A DNA stretch of 29,256 nt. Source: Sulfurovum sp. UBA1140. GTDB lineage: Bacteria > Campylobacterota > Campylobacteria > Campylobacterales > Sulfurovaceae. Made by a program: the position numbers and the translations under genes. The DNA is taken from NCBI GenBank assembly GCA_002311915.1, contig DCAF01000061.1:1-29256 (forward strand), written 5' to 3'. Positions 1-6,427 of the stretch are shown here, one piece after another. Every line of letters begins with the position of its first letter. The first letter of the stretch is position 1. The notes beneath the pieces are model-generated. The model did no database searches and had not been told where the DNA came from. It worked only from the letters and a program-made list of their open reading frames with translations.

Positions 1-42
1 TTATAAATATAATAAAAAAATCAAAAAGTCGTTAACATTGAG

Positions 43-150
43 TTATCGGTGCATAGAACTATGACCTTTACCACCACCTTTTAGTACGCGTTTTACCATA
101 CAACCATTCATTAGCCCTATGATTAATATTAATATAATTATCTGTTTCAT
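43..150 (-). CDS. Small lipoprotein, 35 residues
   Basis: A very short gene encodes a predicted lipoprotein. Residues 4-13 are almost all Ile/Leu, followed by the lipobox LMNGC with the lipidated Cys at 17. The mature part is only about 19 residues, basic and Gly-rich (KGGGKG), and ends in HR. The ATG at 150 has a strong AAGGA site about 6 bases upstream, and a TATAAT box lies at 183-178 on the same strand, so it probably has its own promoter as well as lying 59 bases downstream of the DUF808 gene. The family is not recognised. Small lipoproteins of this type are often overlooked in annotation. The lipobox and ribosome binding site make it more likely real than chance, but translation is unproven. 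Confidence 0.6.
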   Translation of the reverse strand: MKQIIILILIIGLMNGCMVKRVLKGGGKGHSSMHR

Positions 151-177
151 CTATATTCCTTCTCTTTAGATAAAACC

Positions 178-183
178 ATTATA
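178..183 (-). promoter_or_regulatory. -10 box for the small lipoprotein
   Basis: The minus strand reads TATAAT here, 27 bases before the ATG at 150, with an AAGGA ribosome binding site between them. No clear -35 hexamer is seen, which is usual for Campylobacterota sigma-70 promoters. Confidence 0.4.
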
Positions 184-209
184 GAATCATAGTATTAACG
201 GGATATTAA

Positions 210-1088
210 CTATTTTATCAATAAACCTTTTATTTTTTCAAATAGTTTCATAAATACTACTGCTATAACACCCACAATTAGCCCAACAAGCAGTTCGCCC
301 AAGATACTTGGTATGCCATGTAGTAAGTCATGAAGTTCTTGAATATTATGTACATAGATTCCACCTGCTACTAAAAGCATGGCAACGGTTCCAATAACGG
401 TTAAGGATTTGATTACTTTTGGTAGAGCAGATACTAGGAGTTGACCTATGGTTTTTAAGAAGTTACTTTTCTTCTTTTCACTAATTTCTATGAGCTTAAA
501 TCCAAAGTCATCCATTCTAATAATAAGTGCGACAATTCCATAAACACCTACTGTGGTTAAGATAGCAATAAAAGAGACCACAATAATTTGAACAGGAAGA
601 GAATGCTCTGTTACCGTACTTAGTGCGATAATCACAATTTCAACCGAAAGTATAAAGTCGGTAAAAATAGCTGATTTTATCTTTGATTTTTCTACTTCTA
701 AAATCTTCTCTTTTGATAAAACTTCTAAAGAGGTATGCTGCGTTGGATGTGCATGAGGTGTGAAATACTCATAAATCTTTTCAGCCCCTTCATATGCCAA
801 ATAGACACCCCCTAGCATTAAAATAGGAATAATAATCCATGGAGCAAAAGCACTTAAGAGAAAGGCAAAAGGTAAAATAATTAACTTATTGATAAATGAA
901 CCTTTGCTAATTGCCCACAATACAGGAAGCTCTCTTGAAGAGGTAAACCCTGAAGCTTTATCAGCACTAACGGCTAAATCATCGCCCAATATCCCTGCTG
1001 TTTTTTTGGTAGCTACTTTAGTCATAGAAGCTACGTCATCCATAAGTATTGCAATATCATCAAATAGTGCGAAAAAACCTGTTGCCAT
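210..1088 (-). CDS. DUF808 (YedI-type) inner-membrane protein
   Basis: This 292-residue protein matches the DUF808/YedI family of multi-pass inner-membrane proteins, whose biochemical role is unknown. The family's N-terminus is visible: MATGFFALFDDIA, then a conserved cytoplasmic stretch rich in Lys and Asp (residues 15-50, including KKTAGILGDD). Hydrophobic segments follow near residues 70-100, 143-165, 168-190, 226-247 and 262-282. The length is close to that of E. coli YedI. The start is supported by an AAGGA site just upstream, and a TATAAT-like box lies at 1127-1122 on the same strand. It stands alone apart from the small lipoprotein downstream. Family assignment is firm; no specific function should be inferred. 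Confidence 0.88.
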   Translation of the reverse strand: MATGFFALFDDIAILMDDVASMTKVATKKTAGILGDDLAVSADKASGFTSSRELPVLWAISKGSFINKLIILPFAFLLSAFAPWIIIPILMLGGVYLAYEGAEKIYEYFTPHAHPTQHTSLEVLSKEKILEVEKSKIKSAIFTDFILSVEIVIIALSTVTEHSLPVQIIVVSFIAILTTVGVYGIVALIIRMDDFGFKLIEISEKKKSNFLKTIGQLLVSALPKVIKSLTVIGTVAMLLVAGGIYVHNIQELHDLLHGIPSILGELLVGLIVGVIAVVFMKLFEKIKGLLIK

Positions 1089-1150
1089 TTTTATCCTTGG
1101 TTATAGAGTTATAATGGGTATATTATATTAATAATAAGCAAAATTACTAT

Positions 1151-1546
1151 TTAAAAAGCATATCTACTCCCTAATCTAAATTTATTTTTTGGCAATTCGT
1201 TCTCTTCATAAAAATTTGGATCATCCATATATTTATAGGTGATAACAGGAGGGGTTTGAACATAATTCTCGGCAGTAAATGCTTCGGGGTCAGAAATAAG
1301 TTCTGTCGTGATTGTTGGGTCATCTAAAAATGCTATCTCTATCTCGGTAGGATTGTTCTGTGCTAATATCTCTGCTTCTAAAAGTGCATCGGCTTCTAAA
1401 TCTTCTACAATACCATAATAACTTTCACTATTTGGAGAAATATACGTATCAGATATACTAATTACATTACGAGAAGAACAGCCATTTAGTAAAAAGATAG
1501 AAGATATAAAAGAGAGTGATAGGATTTTTTTTGTAATAGTTTTCAT
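1151..1546 (-). CDS. Hypothetical lipoprotein, 131 residues
   Basis: A predicted lipoprotein of unrecognised family. It has a Lys-bearing N-terminus (MKTITKK), a hydrophobic core, and the lipobox LLNGC with the acylated Cys at residue 23. The mature protein is acidic, rich in Glu/Asp, Asn, Pro and Tyr, and looks weakly structured in the middle (residues 40-100). It contains two short look-alike stretches, FLDDPTIT and YMDDPNFY, that may be a degenerate repeat. A TATAAT box lies upstream at 1581-1576. No Asp at position +2 is seen (the residues after Cys are Ser-Ser), so by the E. coli rule it would be sorted to the outer membrane. That rule is not established for this phylum. Confidence 0.7.
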   Translation of the reverse strand: MKTITKKILSLSFISSIFLLNGCSSRNVISISDTYISPNSESYYGIVEDLEADALLEAEILAQNNPTEIEIAFLDDPTITTELISDPEAFTAENYVQTPPVITYKYMDDPNFYEENELPKNKFRLGSRYAF

Positions 1547-1575
1547 AATATGTTCTTTATATTAAAATTTTATTA

Positions 1576-1581
1576 ATTATA
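1576..1581 (-). promoter_or_regulatory. -10 box for the 131-residue lipoprotein
   Basis: TATAAT on the minus strand, 30 bases upstream of the ATG at 1546, in a very AT-rich stretch. No -35 hexamer is evident. The terminator of ilvC lies just upstream, so an independent promoter is expected here. Confidence 0.4.
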
Positions 1582-1647
1582 ATATATAGATTTTAAGTAT
1601 AAACTTAAAATTTAATTATTTTTTTATACTACTTACAAAAACTTAAT

Positions 1648-1676
1648 CCACATTTATTTATAAAAAACAAATGTGG
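1648..1676 (-). terminator. Intrinsic terminator of ilvC
   Basis: Perfect 8-bp arms, CCACATTT at 1648-1655 and AAATGTGG at 1669-1676, enclose a 13-base AT-rich loop. On the minus strand the hairpin follows the ilvC stop codon by about 10 bases and is followed by ATTAAGTTTTTGT, a T-rich tail. An A/T-rich run also flanks the other side. Confidence 0.6.
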
Positions 1677-1686
1677 TTAAAAAAAA

Positions 1687-2712
1687 TTAGTTAGTATCTT
1701 GATTTACAATTTTATTGGCTTTAATCCAAGGCATCATTGATCTTAAACGTTCACCAGTTTTCTCAAGCTCTGTCTCTTTAAGATTTCTTCTCTCTGCATT
1801 CATTCTTGGGTATCCTGCTTGACCTTCAAGTACGAAATCTTTAGCAAATTGACCATTTTGAATCTCTTTAAGAATATCTTTCATTGCTTGTTTAGACTCT
1901 GCATTAATTACTCTTGGACCAGAAACCATATCACCATACTCAGCTGTATTACTAATAGAGTATCTCATATCTGCGATTCCACCTTCAAAAATAAGGTCAA
2001 CAATTAATTTTGTCTCGTGAAGACACTCAAAATATGCCATCTCTGGTGGGTATCCTGCTTCTGTTAATGTCTCGAAACCAGCTTGAATTAGTGCAGTAAT
2101 ACCACCACAAAGAACAGCTTGTTCTCCAAAAAGGTCAGTCTCTGTTTCATCTTTGAATGTTGTTTCAATGATACCTGTTCGTCCACCACCAATAGCAGAT
2201 GCATATGAAAGAGCAACCTCTTTAGTATCGCCACTTGGGTTAGCACCAATTGCAATAAGGTCAGGAATTCCACCACCTCTTACAAATTCGCTTCTTACGG
2301 TATGACCAGGAGCTTTTGGAGCTACCATCATTACATTAATATCAGATGCTGGGTTGATTCTACCGTAATGAATAGAAAAACCGTGACCAAATGCAATAAT
2401 TGCACCTGATTTTAAATGTGGAGCAATTTGTGCTTCATAAATCTCTTTTTGCTTCTCATCGGGAAGCAAAATCATAACAATATCGCCCTTTGCAGATGCC
2501 TCTTCAAGTGTTAATACTTCAAAACCTTTGGCTTCTGCTTTTGCCCATGAAGAACCATCTTTTCTTAGACCAACAACAACATTAACGCCACTCTCTCTTA
2601 AGTTCTCTGCGTGTGCATGTCCTTGACTACCAAAACCAATCATTGCTACTGTTTTTGATTTGATAATATCTAAATTACAATCTTTGTCATAATATACATT
2701 TAAATGTTCCAT
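1687..2712 (-). CDS. ilvC: Ketol-acid reductoisomerase (NADP+), class I
   Basis: This enzyme converts acetolactate or acetohydroxybutyrate to the dihydroxy acids of valine, leucine and isoleucine synthesis, using NADPH and Mg2+. At 341 residues it has the short class I length. The Rossmann motif GFGSQG is at 26-31, with Arg50, Ser54 and Ser55 in the loop expected to bind the NADPH 2'-phosphate. His110 sits in the GHGF motif. The metal ligands are in place: Asp193 and Glu197 in DLFGEQ, Glu229 and Glu233 in ECLHE. It is transcribed alone from a TATAAT box at 2749-2744 and ends at a clear hairpin. No leader peptide or T-box is seen upstream, so amino-acid-dependent attenuation is not evident here. 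Confidence 0.97.
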   Translation of the reverse strand: MEHLNVYYDKDCNLDIIKSKTVAMIGFGSQGHAHAENLRESGVNVVVGLRKDGSSWAKAEAKGFEVLTLEEASAKGDIVMILLPDEKQKEIYEAQIAPHLKSGAIIAFGHGFSIHYGRINPASDINVMMVAPKAPGHTVRSEFVRGGGIPDLIAIGANPSGDTKEVALSYASAIGGGRTGIIETTFKDETETDLFGEQAVLCGGITALIQAGFETLTEAGYPPEMAYFECLHETKLIVDLIFEGGIADMRYSISNTAEYGDMVSGPRVINAESKQAMKDILKEIQNGQFAKDFVLEGQAGYPRMNAERRNLKETELEKTGERLRSMMPWIKANKIVNQDTN

Positions 2713-2743
2713 TGTTTTCCTTGTATGGTTAAAAAATTTCGCG

Positions 2744-2749
2744 ATTATA
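2744..2749 (-). promoter_or_regulatory. -10 box of ilvC
   Basis: TATAAT on the minus strand within CGCTATAATCGCG, 31 bases before the ilvC ATG. It sits in the 116-base divergent spacer shared with the nfeD operon. Confidence 0.5.
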
Positions 2750-2785
2750 GCGTAAGGTTGCTTATGATTATTAAGTTATTCTAGC

Positions 2786-2791
2786 TATAAT
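2786..2791 (+). promoter_or_regulatory. -10 box of the NfeD/SPFH operon
   Basis: TATAAT on the plus strand, 37 bases before the ATG at 2829, which has a strong AAAGGAG ribosome binding site. A weak TTATGA at 2762-2767 would give an 18-base spacer as a -35 element. Confidence 0.45.
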
Positions 2792-2828
2792 AACCTATAA
2801 CTTTTTAAAACATCTAAAGGAGCTACAT

Positions 2829-3281
2829 ATGTTGGAATTTTTAACCCAAAATCTACTCTGGTGGCACTGGATTATCTTTGGATTGATACTGTTGGTAAGT
2901 GATATTTTTATGGGTACTTTTATTATGTTGGGATGGGGTCTCTCTGCTATTTTAGTAGGAGGAGTAGATGTTTTTTATCCTCTTAGCTTAGAGACAAAGT
3001 TGGTAATATGGATGATACTCTCTATTCTGTTTATTACCTTATGGTTTAAATATGTTAAAGATAATAGTGTAGAAAACAGTGGTCAATCAAACTACTCACT
3101 CGATACCCTAGGAACTGTTCAAGAAGCAATTATAATGAATGGTCGAGGTCAAGTAAAATTTGATGCCCCTGTATTGGGAAATACTTTTTGGCCTGCGACG
3201 GCTAAAGAGGATATTGAAGTATTAAGTCGCATTAAAATAGTTGAAGTAACAGGTCAACTAATAGAAGTTAGTAAAGTATAA
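2829..3281 (+). CDS. NfeD-like membrane protein
   Basis: A 150-residue NfeD-family protein of the short type (no ClpP-like protease domain). Residues 10-35 and 55-72 are membrane helices, with a hydrophobic, Gly-rich stretch between them. Residues 90-148 form the OB-fold domain expected in the cytoplasm, including LGTVQEA, GRGQVKF and a terminal VEVTGQLIEV strand. NfeD proteins are almost always encoded beside an SPFH/stomatin protein and are thought to form a complex with it in ordered membrane patches. Here the SPFH gene follows directly, fitting the YbbK/YbbJ-type pair. The AAAGGAG site at 2816-2822 fixes the start. Confidence 0.87.
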   Translation: MLEFLTQNLLWWHWIIFGLILLVSDIFMGTFIMLGWGLSAILVGGVDVFYPLSLETKLVIWMILSILFITLWFKYVKDNSVENSGQSNYSLDTLGTVQEAIIMNGRGQVKFDAPVLGNTFWPATAKEDIEVLSRIKIVEVTGQLIEVSKV

Positions 3282-3321
3282 AGGATTCGTAATCGAAGGA
3301 TTAAATATATTAATTATTCTA

Positions 3322-4146
3322 GTGTTTGCTGTGGTTGTAACCCTCTATAAAGGGATAAAAATCGTACCTCAAGGTGAAGAGTGGGTGATTGAAAAATTGG
3401 GAAAATTTTCAAGGATACTACACCCTGGGCTAAATTTAATTATTCCCTATATTGACAGTGTTCGTCAACGTATCTCAACACGAGATATTATTATGGATAT
3501 TCCTCAGCAAGAGGTTATTACCAAAGATAATGCTGTTATTCGTACCAATGCCATTGCTTTTGTACGTGTTACTAACCCTAAAGATGCCCTCTATGGTGTC
3601 GAAGATTTTCAACTAGCAATATCCAGTCTTATTATGACCACCCTACGTTCAATTATTGGTGAGATGAAACTTGATGAAGCACTAAGTAATCGTGAGATGA
3701 TAAAAGCACGGCTTAAGGAGAGCATTATAGATGATGTAGCTGATTGGGGAGTCACCGTTAAATCGGTAGAGATTCAAGACATTAATCCTAGTGGATCAAT
3801 GCAAGATTCTATGGAACGACAAGCAGCCGCCGAGAGAGAACGAAGAGCCATTGAGACTACAGCTGAAGGAAATAAAAACGCAGCTATTTTAGAAGCCCAA
3901 GGAAAATTAGAAGCTTCAAAGCTAGAGGCACAAGCACAAGTAGCTCTTGCACAAGCATCAGCAAAAGCGATGCAACTCATAGCAGTAGCAACAGAGGGCA
4001 AAGAGCTTCCTGCCATGTTCTTACTAGGAGACCGTTACATTAATACCCTAGAGAAGATGGCACACTCACCTAATGCAAAGTTTGTGATTTATCCTGCCGA
4101 TATCCAAGGTGCAATTAAAGGCATGTTAGGATCTGTATTTAAATGA
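3322..4146 (+). CDS. SPFH/stomatin-like (band 7) membrane protein
   Basis: An SPFH-domain protein of the stomatin/QmcA type, expected to oligomerise at the inner membrane with the preceding NfeD protein and help organise membrane patches or quality control. The SPFH core is clear: KIVPQGEEWVIEKLGKF, then HPGLNLIIPYID, ISTRD, VITKDNAV and GEMKLDEALSNRE. It is followed by an Ala/Glu-rich coiled coil. The start is uncertain. GTG at 3322 is the first conventional start, but it would cut the N-terminal membrane anchor in half. The frame is open upstream, and LNILIILVFAVVVTLY reads as one helix from about 3301. A ribosome binding site (AAAGGA, 3280-3285) sits correctly for ATC at 3292, a very rare start codon. 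The 3' end overlaps the next gene by ATGA. Confidence 0.88.
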   Translation: MFAVVVTLYKGIKIVPQGEEWVIEKLGKFSRILHPGLNLIIPYIDSVRQRISTRDIIMDIPQQEVITKDNAVIRTNAIAFVRVTNPKDALYGVEDFQLAISSLIMTTLRSIIGEMKLDEALSNREMIKARLKESIIDDVADWGVTVKSVEIQDINPSGSMQDSMERQAAAERERRAIETTAEGNKNAAILEAQGKLEASKLEAQAQVALAQASAKAMQLIAVATEGKELPAMFLLGDRYINTLEKMAHSPNAKFVIYPADIQGAIKGMLGSVFK

Positions 4147-5018
4147 TAAAACTGTTTTTTATTCTATCTCTAGGACTCTTTCATGTTATAGGGCTTTCTG
4201 CCCAAGAGTTAAACCTAGGAAAAATAGACCATCAACCCTATATACAAGAAGATTCAAACTTTTCAAACTCTTTTAATAAAGCATTTATCGGTATTCCCAA
4301 AGGTGTTTTGGGAATAGGAGAAGCCTTTTATGGAACGTATGATGAAGCATTGGTCAAGTTTCCTAATTTAAAAAGTTATCTTAAAAAACTGCCCACAGTT
4401 CTCTATATGCAAGGTTCTGAAACCTTTAAAAAAGGAAAAATTTTTAGAGAGTGGCTTACAAAAGAGGGGTATTTCTTTTTTGCTCCCAACACGCATACCA
4501 CTAAAAACCGACCCACCTACAGTTCACCCGTACCCAAAGCTCATTACGAAAAGGTACATGCCTACCGTCAAGCAGAGATTTCTCAATTTGTTTCCAGAAT
4601 TAAAGAACTCCCTTTTGTCGATTTAAACCGCACTTTTTTAATGGGGTACTCAGAAGGTGCTTTGGCTGCTGCTCGTTACAGTGGTGATGAGTTTTTAGGA
4701 CGTATTATATTGTCATGGAGTTGTGAGGGGGGATACTATACCGATTATCCCAAAGTGGGTGCGAATCAGCAAGATGACCCTTTTTTAAATATTATAGGAC
4801 AAGATGACCCCTATTTTAGAGAAAAAAATCCATGGAACAGTGCTTATGATAATAAAGGGCATTGTGGTGATGCACTATTTAAGTTCAAACATGCCAAAGT
4901 GGTACTGTTGCCCAATATTGGTCATGACATCACTCAAAGCCCTTTTACCAAAAATGAGATACTAAATTTTATCGACATCTTTAAAAATCATAGAATCAAA
5001 AAGAGCACTTTTAAATAA
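4143..5018 (+). CDS. Exported alpha/beta-hydrolase (dienelactone-hydrolase-like)
   Basis: A 291-residue protein with a signal peptide (MIKLFFILSL, probable cleavage after SA at about 20) followed by an alpha/beta-hydrolase fold. The nucleophile elbow GYSEG at 168-172 gives Ser170. IGQDDPY at 218-224 supplies the acid (Asp221 or Asp222) and GHDI at 260-263 gives His261, so the catalytic triad appears complete. LYMQGSE at 87-93 is in the position of the oxyanion-hole loop. The substrate is unknown; carboxylesterase, peptidase or dienelactone-type activity are all possible. Four cysteines or fewer are present in the mature part (SWSCEGG, GHCGD), possibly a disulfide. It is translationally coupled to the SPFH gene, so it may act at the same membrane region. 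Confidence 0.72.
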   Translation: MIKLFFILSLGLFHVIGLSAQELNLGKIDHQPYIQEDSNFSNSFNKAFIGIPKGVLGIGEAFYGTYDEALVKFPNLKSYLKKLPTVLYMQGSETFKKGKIFREWLTKEGYFFFAPNTHTTKNRPTYSSPVPKAHYEKVHAYRQAEISQFVSRIKELPFVDLNRTFLMGYSEGALAAARYSGDEFLGRIILSWSCEGGYYTDYPKVGANQQDDPFLNIIGQDDPYFREKNPWNSAYDNKGHCGDALFKFKHAKVVLLPNIGHDITQSPFTKNEILNFIDIFKNHRIKKSTFK

Positions 5019-5028
5019 CTATGTTACA

Positions 5029-5056
5029 ATAACGCAAATATAAAATTTTGCGTTAT
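5029..5056 (+). repeat. Perfect 10-bp inverted repeat upstream of fic
   Basis: Arms ATAACGCAAA (5029-5038) and TTTGCGTTAT (5047-5056) are exact reverse complements around an 8-base loop. The left arm overlaps a -10-like TACAAT (5025-5030), and the right arm ends 12 bases before the fic ATG. It is followed by AAAAGAGAG, not by T residues, so it is a poor terminator for the upstream hydrolase. An operator overlapping the promoter, or an RNA hairpin in the leader close to the ribosome binding site, fits better. The Fic protein itself ends in a winged helix, so autoregulation is possible. Confidence 0.6.
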
Positions 5057-5068
5057 AAAAGAGAGACC

Positions 5069-6418
5069 ATGGCAAAATCACGAATAGAAAAAGCCCCTGT
5101 TCATTTTAATATCAACAACCTCCCTCAGATGCTTAGTACCATACAAACCGAGAATTATCTTATGGAGTATTTTCGTGAGACCGATGAGAAAGGGCGTTAT
5201 CTCTATTGGGATCAGTTTAGATGGCGTGTCCCAAAACATCATAATGCTCAAAAAGCGTGGTTGGTGACCAAGTGGATACGTTTTACCAAGCGTAAGCCGA
5301 TAGAACTTTGTGACAAAGATGGTGTAGAGTTTCACTACACCGTTCCTGATTCACTACAAGCCAAACTCTATAGAATCGCCAAACTTTCAGGTGAAGGGAT
5401 GACCCCCAACAGCTCTATTCAAAAAAAATATCTTATCTCTTCACTTATTATTGAAGAAGCGATTAGCTCTGCACAACTAGAAGGGGCTTCAACTACTCGT
5501 CGCGTTGCAAAAAAAATGTTGGTCGAAGAGCGTAAACCACGTACAGAAGATGAGCAGATGATTCTAAACAACTATCTGCTTATGCACGAAGTAAAAGCAC
5601 TTAAAGATGCCCCATTAAGCATCGAAATGATTCTGCACTTTCATCAAATTGCCACCGAAGGTACCACCGAAAATGCTGTTGTACCTGGTTCCTTTCGAGA
5701 AGATGATGAGATTGTTATCTCTAATGGAATAGATGGAGAAATACTTCATCAGCCCCCTTCATATACCCAAATAGATACACGATTAGAAAAACTCTGTACT
5801 TTTGCCAATACCAACCATTCAGGAGAAGGAGGAGACAGCTTTATTGACCCCATTGTTAAAGCGATTATTTTGCACTTTATTATAGGCTATGAACACCCTT
5901 TTTCTGATGGTAATGGACGAACGGCCCGAGCTATTTTTTACTGGTCAATGCTTAAAAATGGTTTTACCCTTTTTGAGTATTTATCTATCTCTAAACTTCT
6001 TAAGGTTGCTCCCGTACAGTATGGCATGGCATACCTTTATAGTGAAATTGATGAGAATGACTTAACCTATTTTATCTATTATCAAGCCGATATTATCTTA
6101 CGAGCCATGGATGAACTCTTTGGCTACCTTGATGCTAAAAGCCGAGAGTTTGAAGAGGTTATGGTACTGTTAGACAACTCTAGCATGGGTGACAAACTTA
6201 ATTTTATACAAAAAGATATTGTTAAAAAAGCAATGAAAAACCCAGGACGTATTTTTACAGCCAAAGAGATTACCAATGCCTATGACATATCAGCCAATAC
6301 AGCACGAAAATATCTAAAAGTATTGGCTAAAGATAAGTTATTGGCTCCACTAAAAGAGGGCCGAACAGTGAAATATATTGCGTTGGCTGATATTCGTGAT
6401 GTATTTGAAAATAATTAG
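5069..6418 (+). CDS. Fic-domain AMP transferase, class II, with C-terminal winged helix
   Basis: Fic proteins transfer AMP (or another nucleotide moiety) from a nucleotide to a hydroxyl side chain of a target protein. The active-site motif HPFSDGNGRTAR is intact at 276-287 (catalytic His276, Asp280, the GNGR anion loop, Arg287). An inhibitory helix motif S-x-x-x-E-G is present N-terminal to the core (Ser134, Glu138, Gly139), defining class II: Glu138 should block ATP until released. Residues 40-75 hold a conserved Trp/Tyr-rich N-terminal region, and 385-447 a winged helix-turn-helix (FTAKEI...ISANTARKYLKVL). I start it at ATG 5069 behind AGAGAG; an in-frame TTG at 5048 lies inside the inverted repeat. 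It ends TAGGAG, where the stop overlaps the ribosome binding site of the ATPase gene, so the two are co-translated. Target unknown. Confidence 0.9.
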   Translation: MAKSRIEKAPVHFNINNLPQMLSTIQTENYLMEYFRETDEKGRYLYWDQFRWRVPKHHNAQKAWLVTKWIRFTKRKPIELCDKDGVEFHYTVPDSLQAKLYRIAKLSGEGMTPNSSIQKKYLISSLIIEEAISSAQLEGASTTRRVAKKMLVEERKPRTEDEQMILNNYLLMHEVKALKDAPLSIEMILHFHQIATEGTTENAVVPGSFREDDEIVISNGIDGEILHQPPSYTQIDTRLEKLCTFANTNHSGEGGDSFIDPIVKAIILHFIIGYEHPFSDGNGRTARAIFYWSMLKNGFTLFEYLSISKLLKVAPVQYGMAYLYSEIDENDLTYFIYYQADIILRAMDELFGYLDAKSREFEEVMVLLDNSSMGDKLNFIQKDIVKKAMKNPGRIFTAKEITNAYDISANTARKYLKVLAKDKLLAPLKEGRTVKYIALADIRDVFENN

Positions 6419-6427
6419 GAGCAGAAC

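Noticed and set aside
889..1131. Plus-strand open frame antisense to the DUF808 gene
   Set aside because: It mirrors the codons of a firmly identified gene, has no ribosome binding site, and shows no recognisable domain.
5029..5056. Inverted repeat as a terminator of the hydrolase gene
   Set aside because: No T-run follows on the plus strand (AAAAGAGAG instead), and the right arm sits immediately before the fic ribosome binding site, so a regulatory role fits better.
5048..5068. Upstream TTG start for the Fic protein
   Set aside because: It lies inside the right arm region of the inverted repeat and has no ribosome binding site. ATG 5069 has AGAGAG at normal spacing and gives a typical N-terminus.
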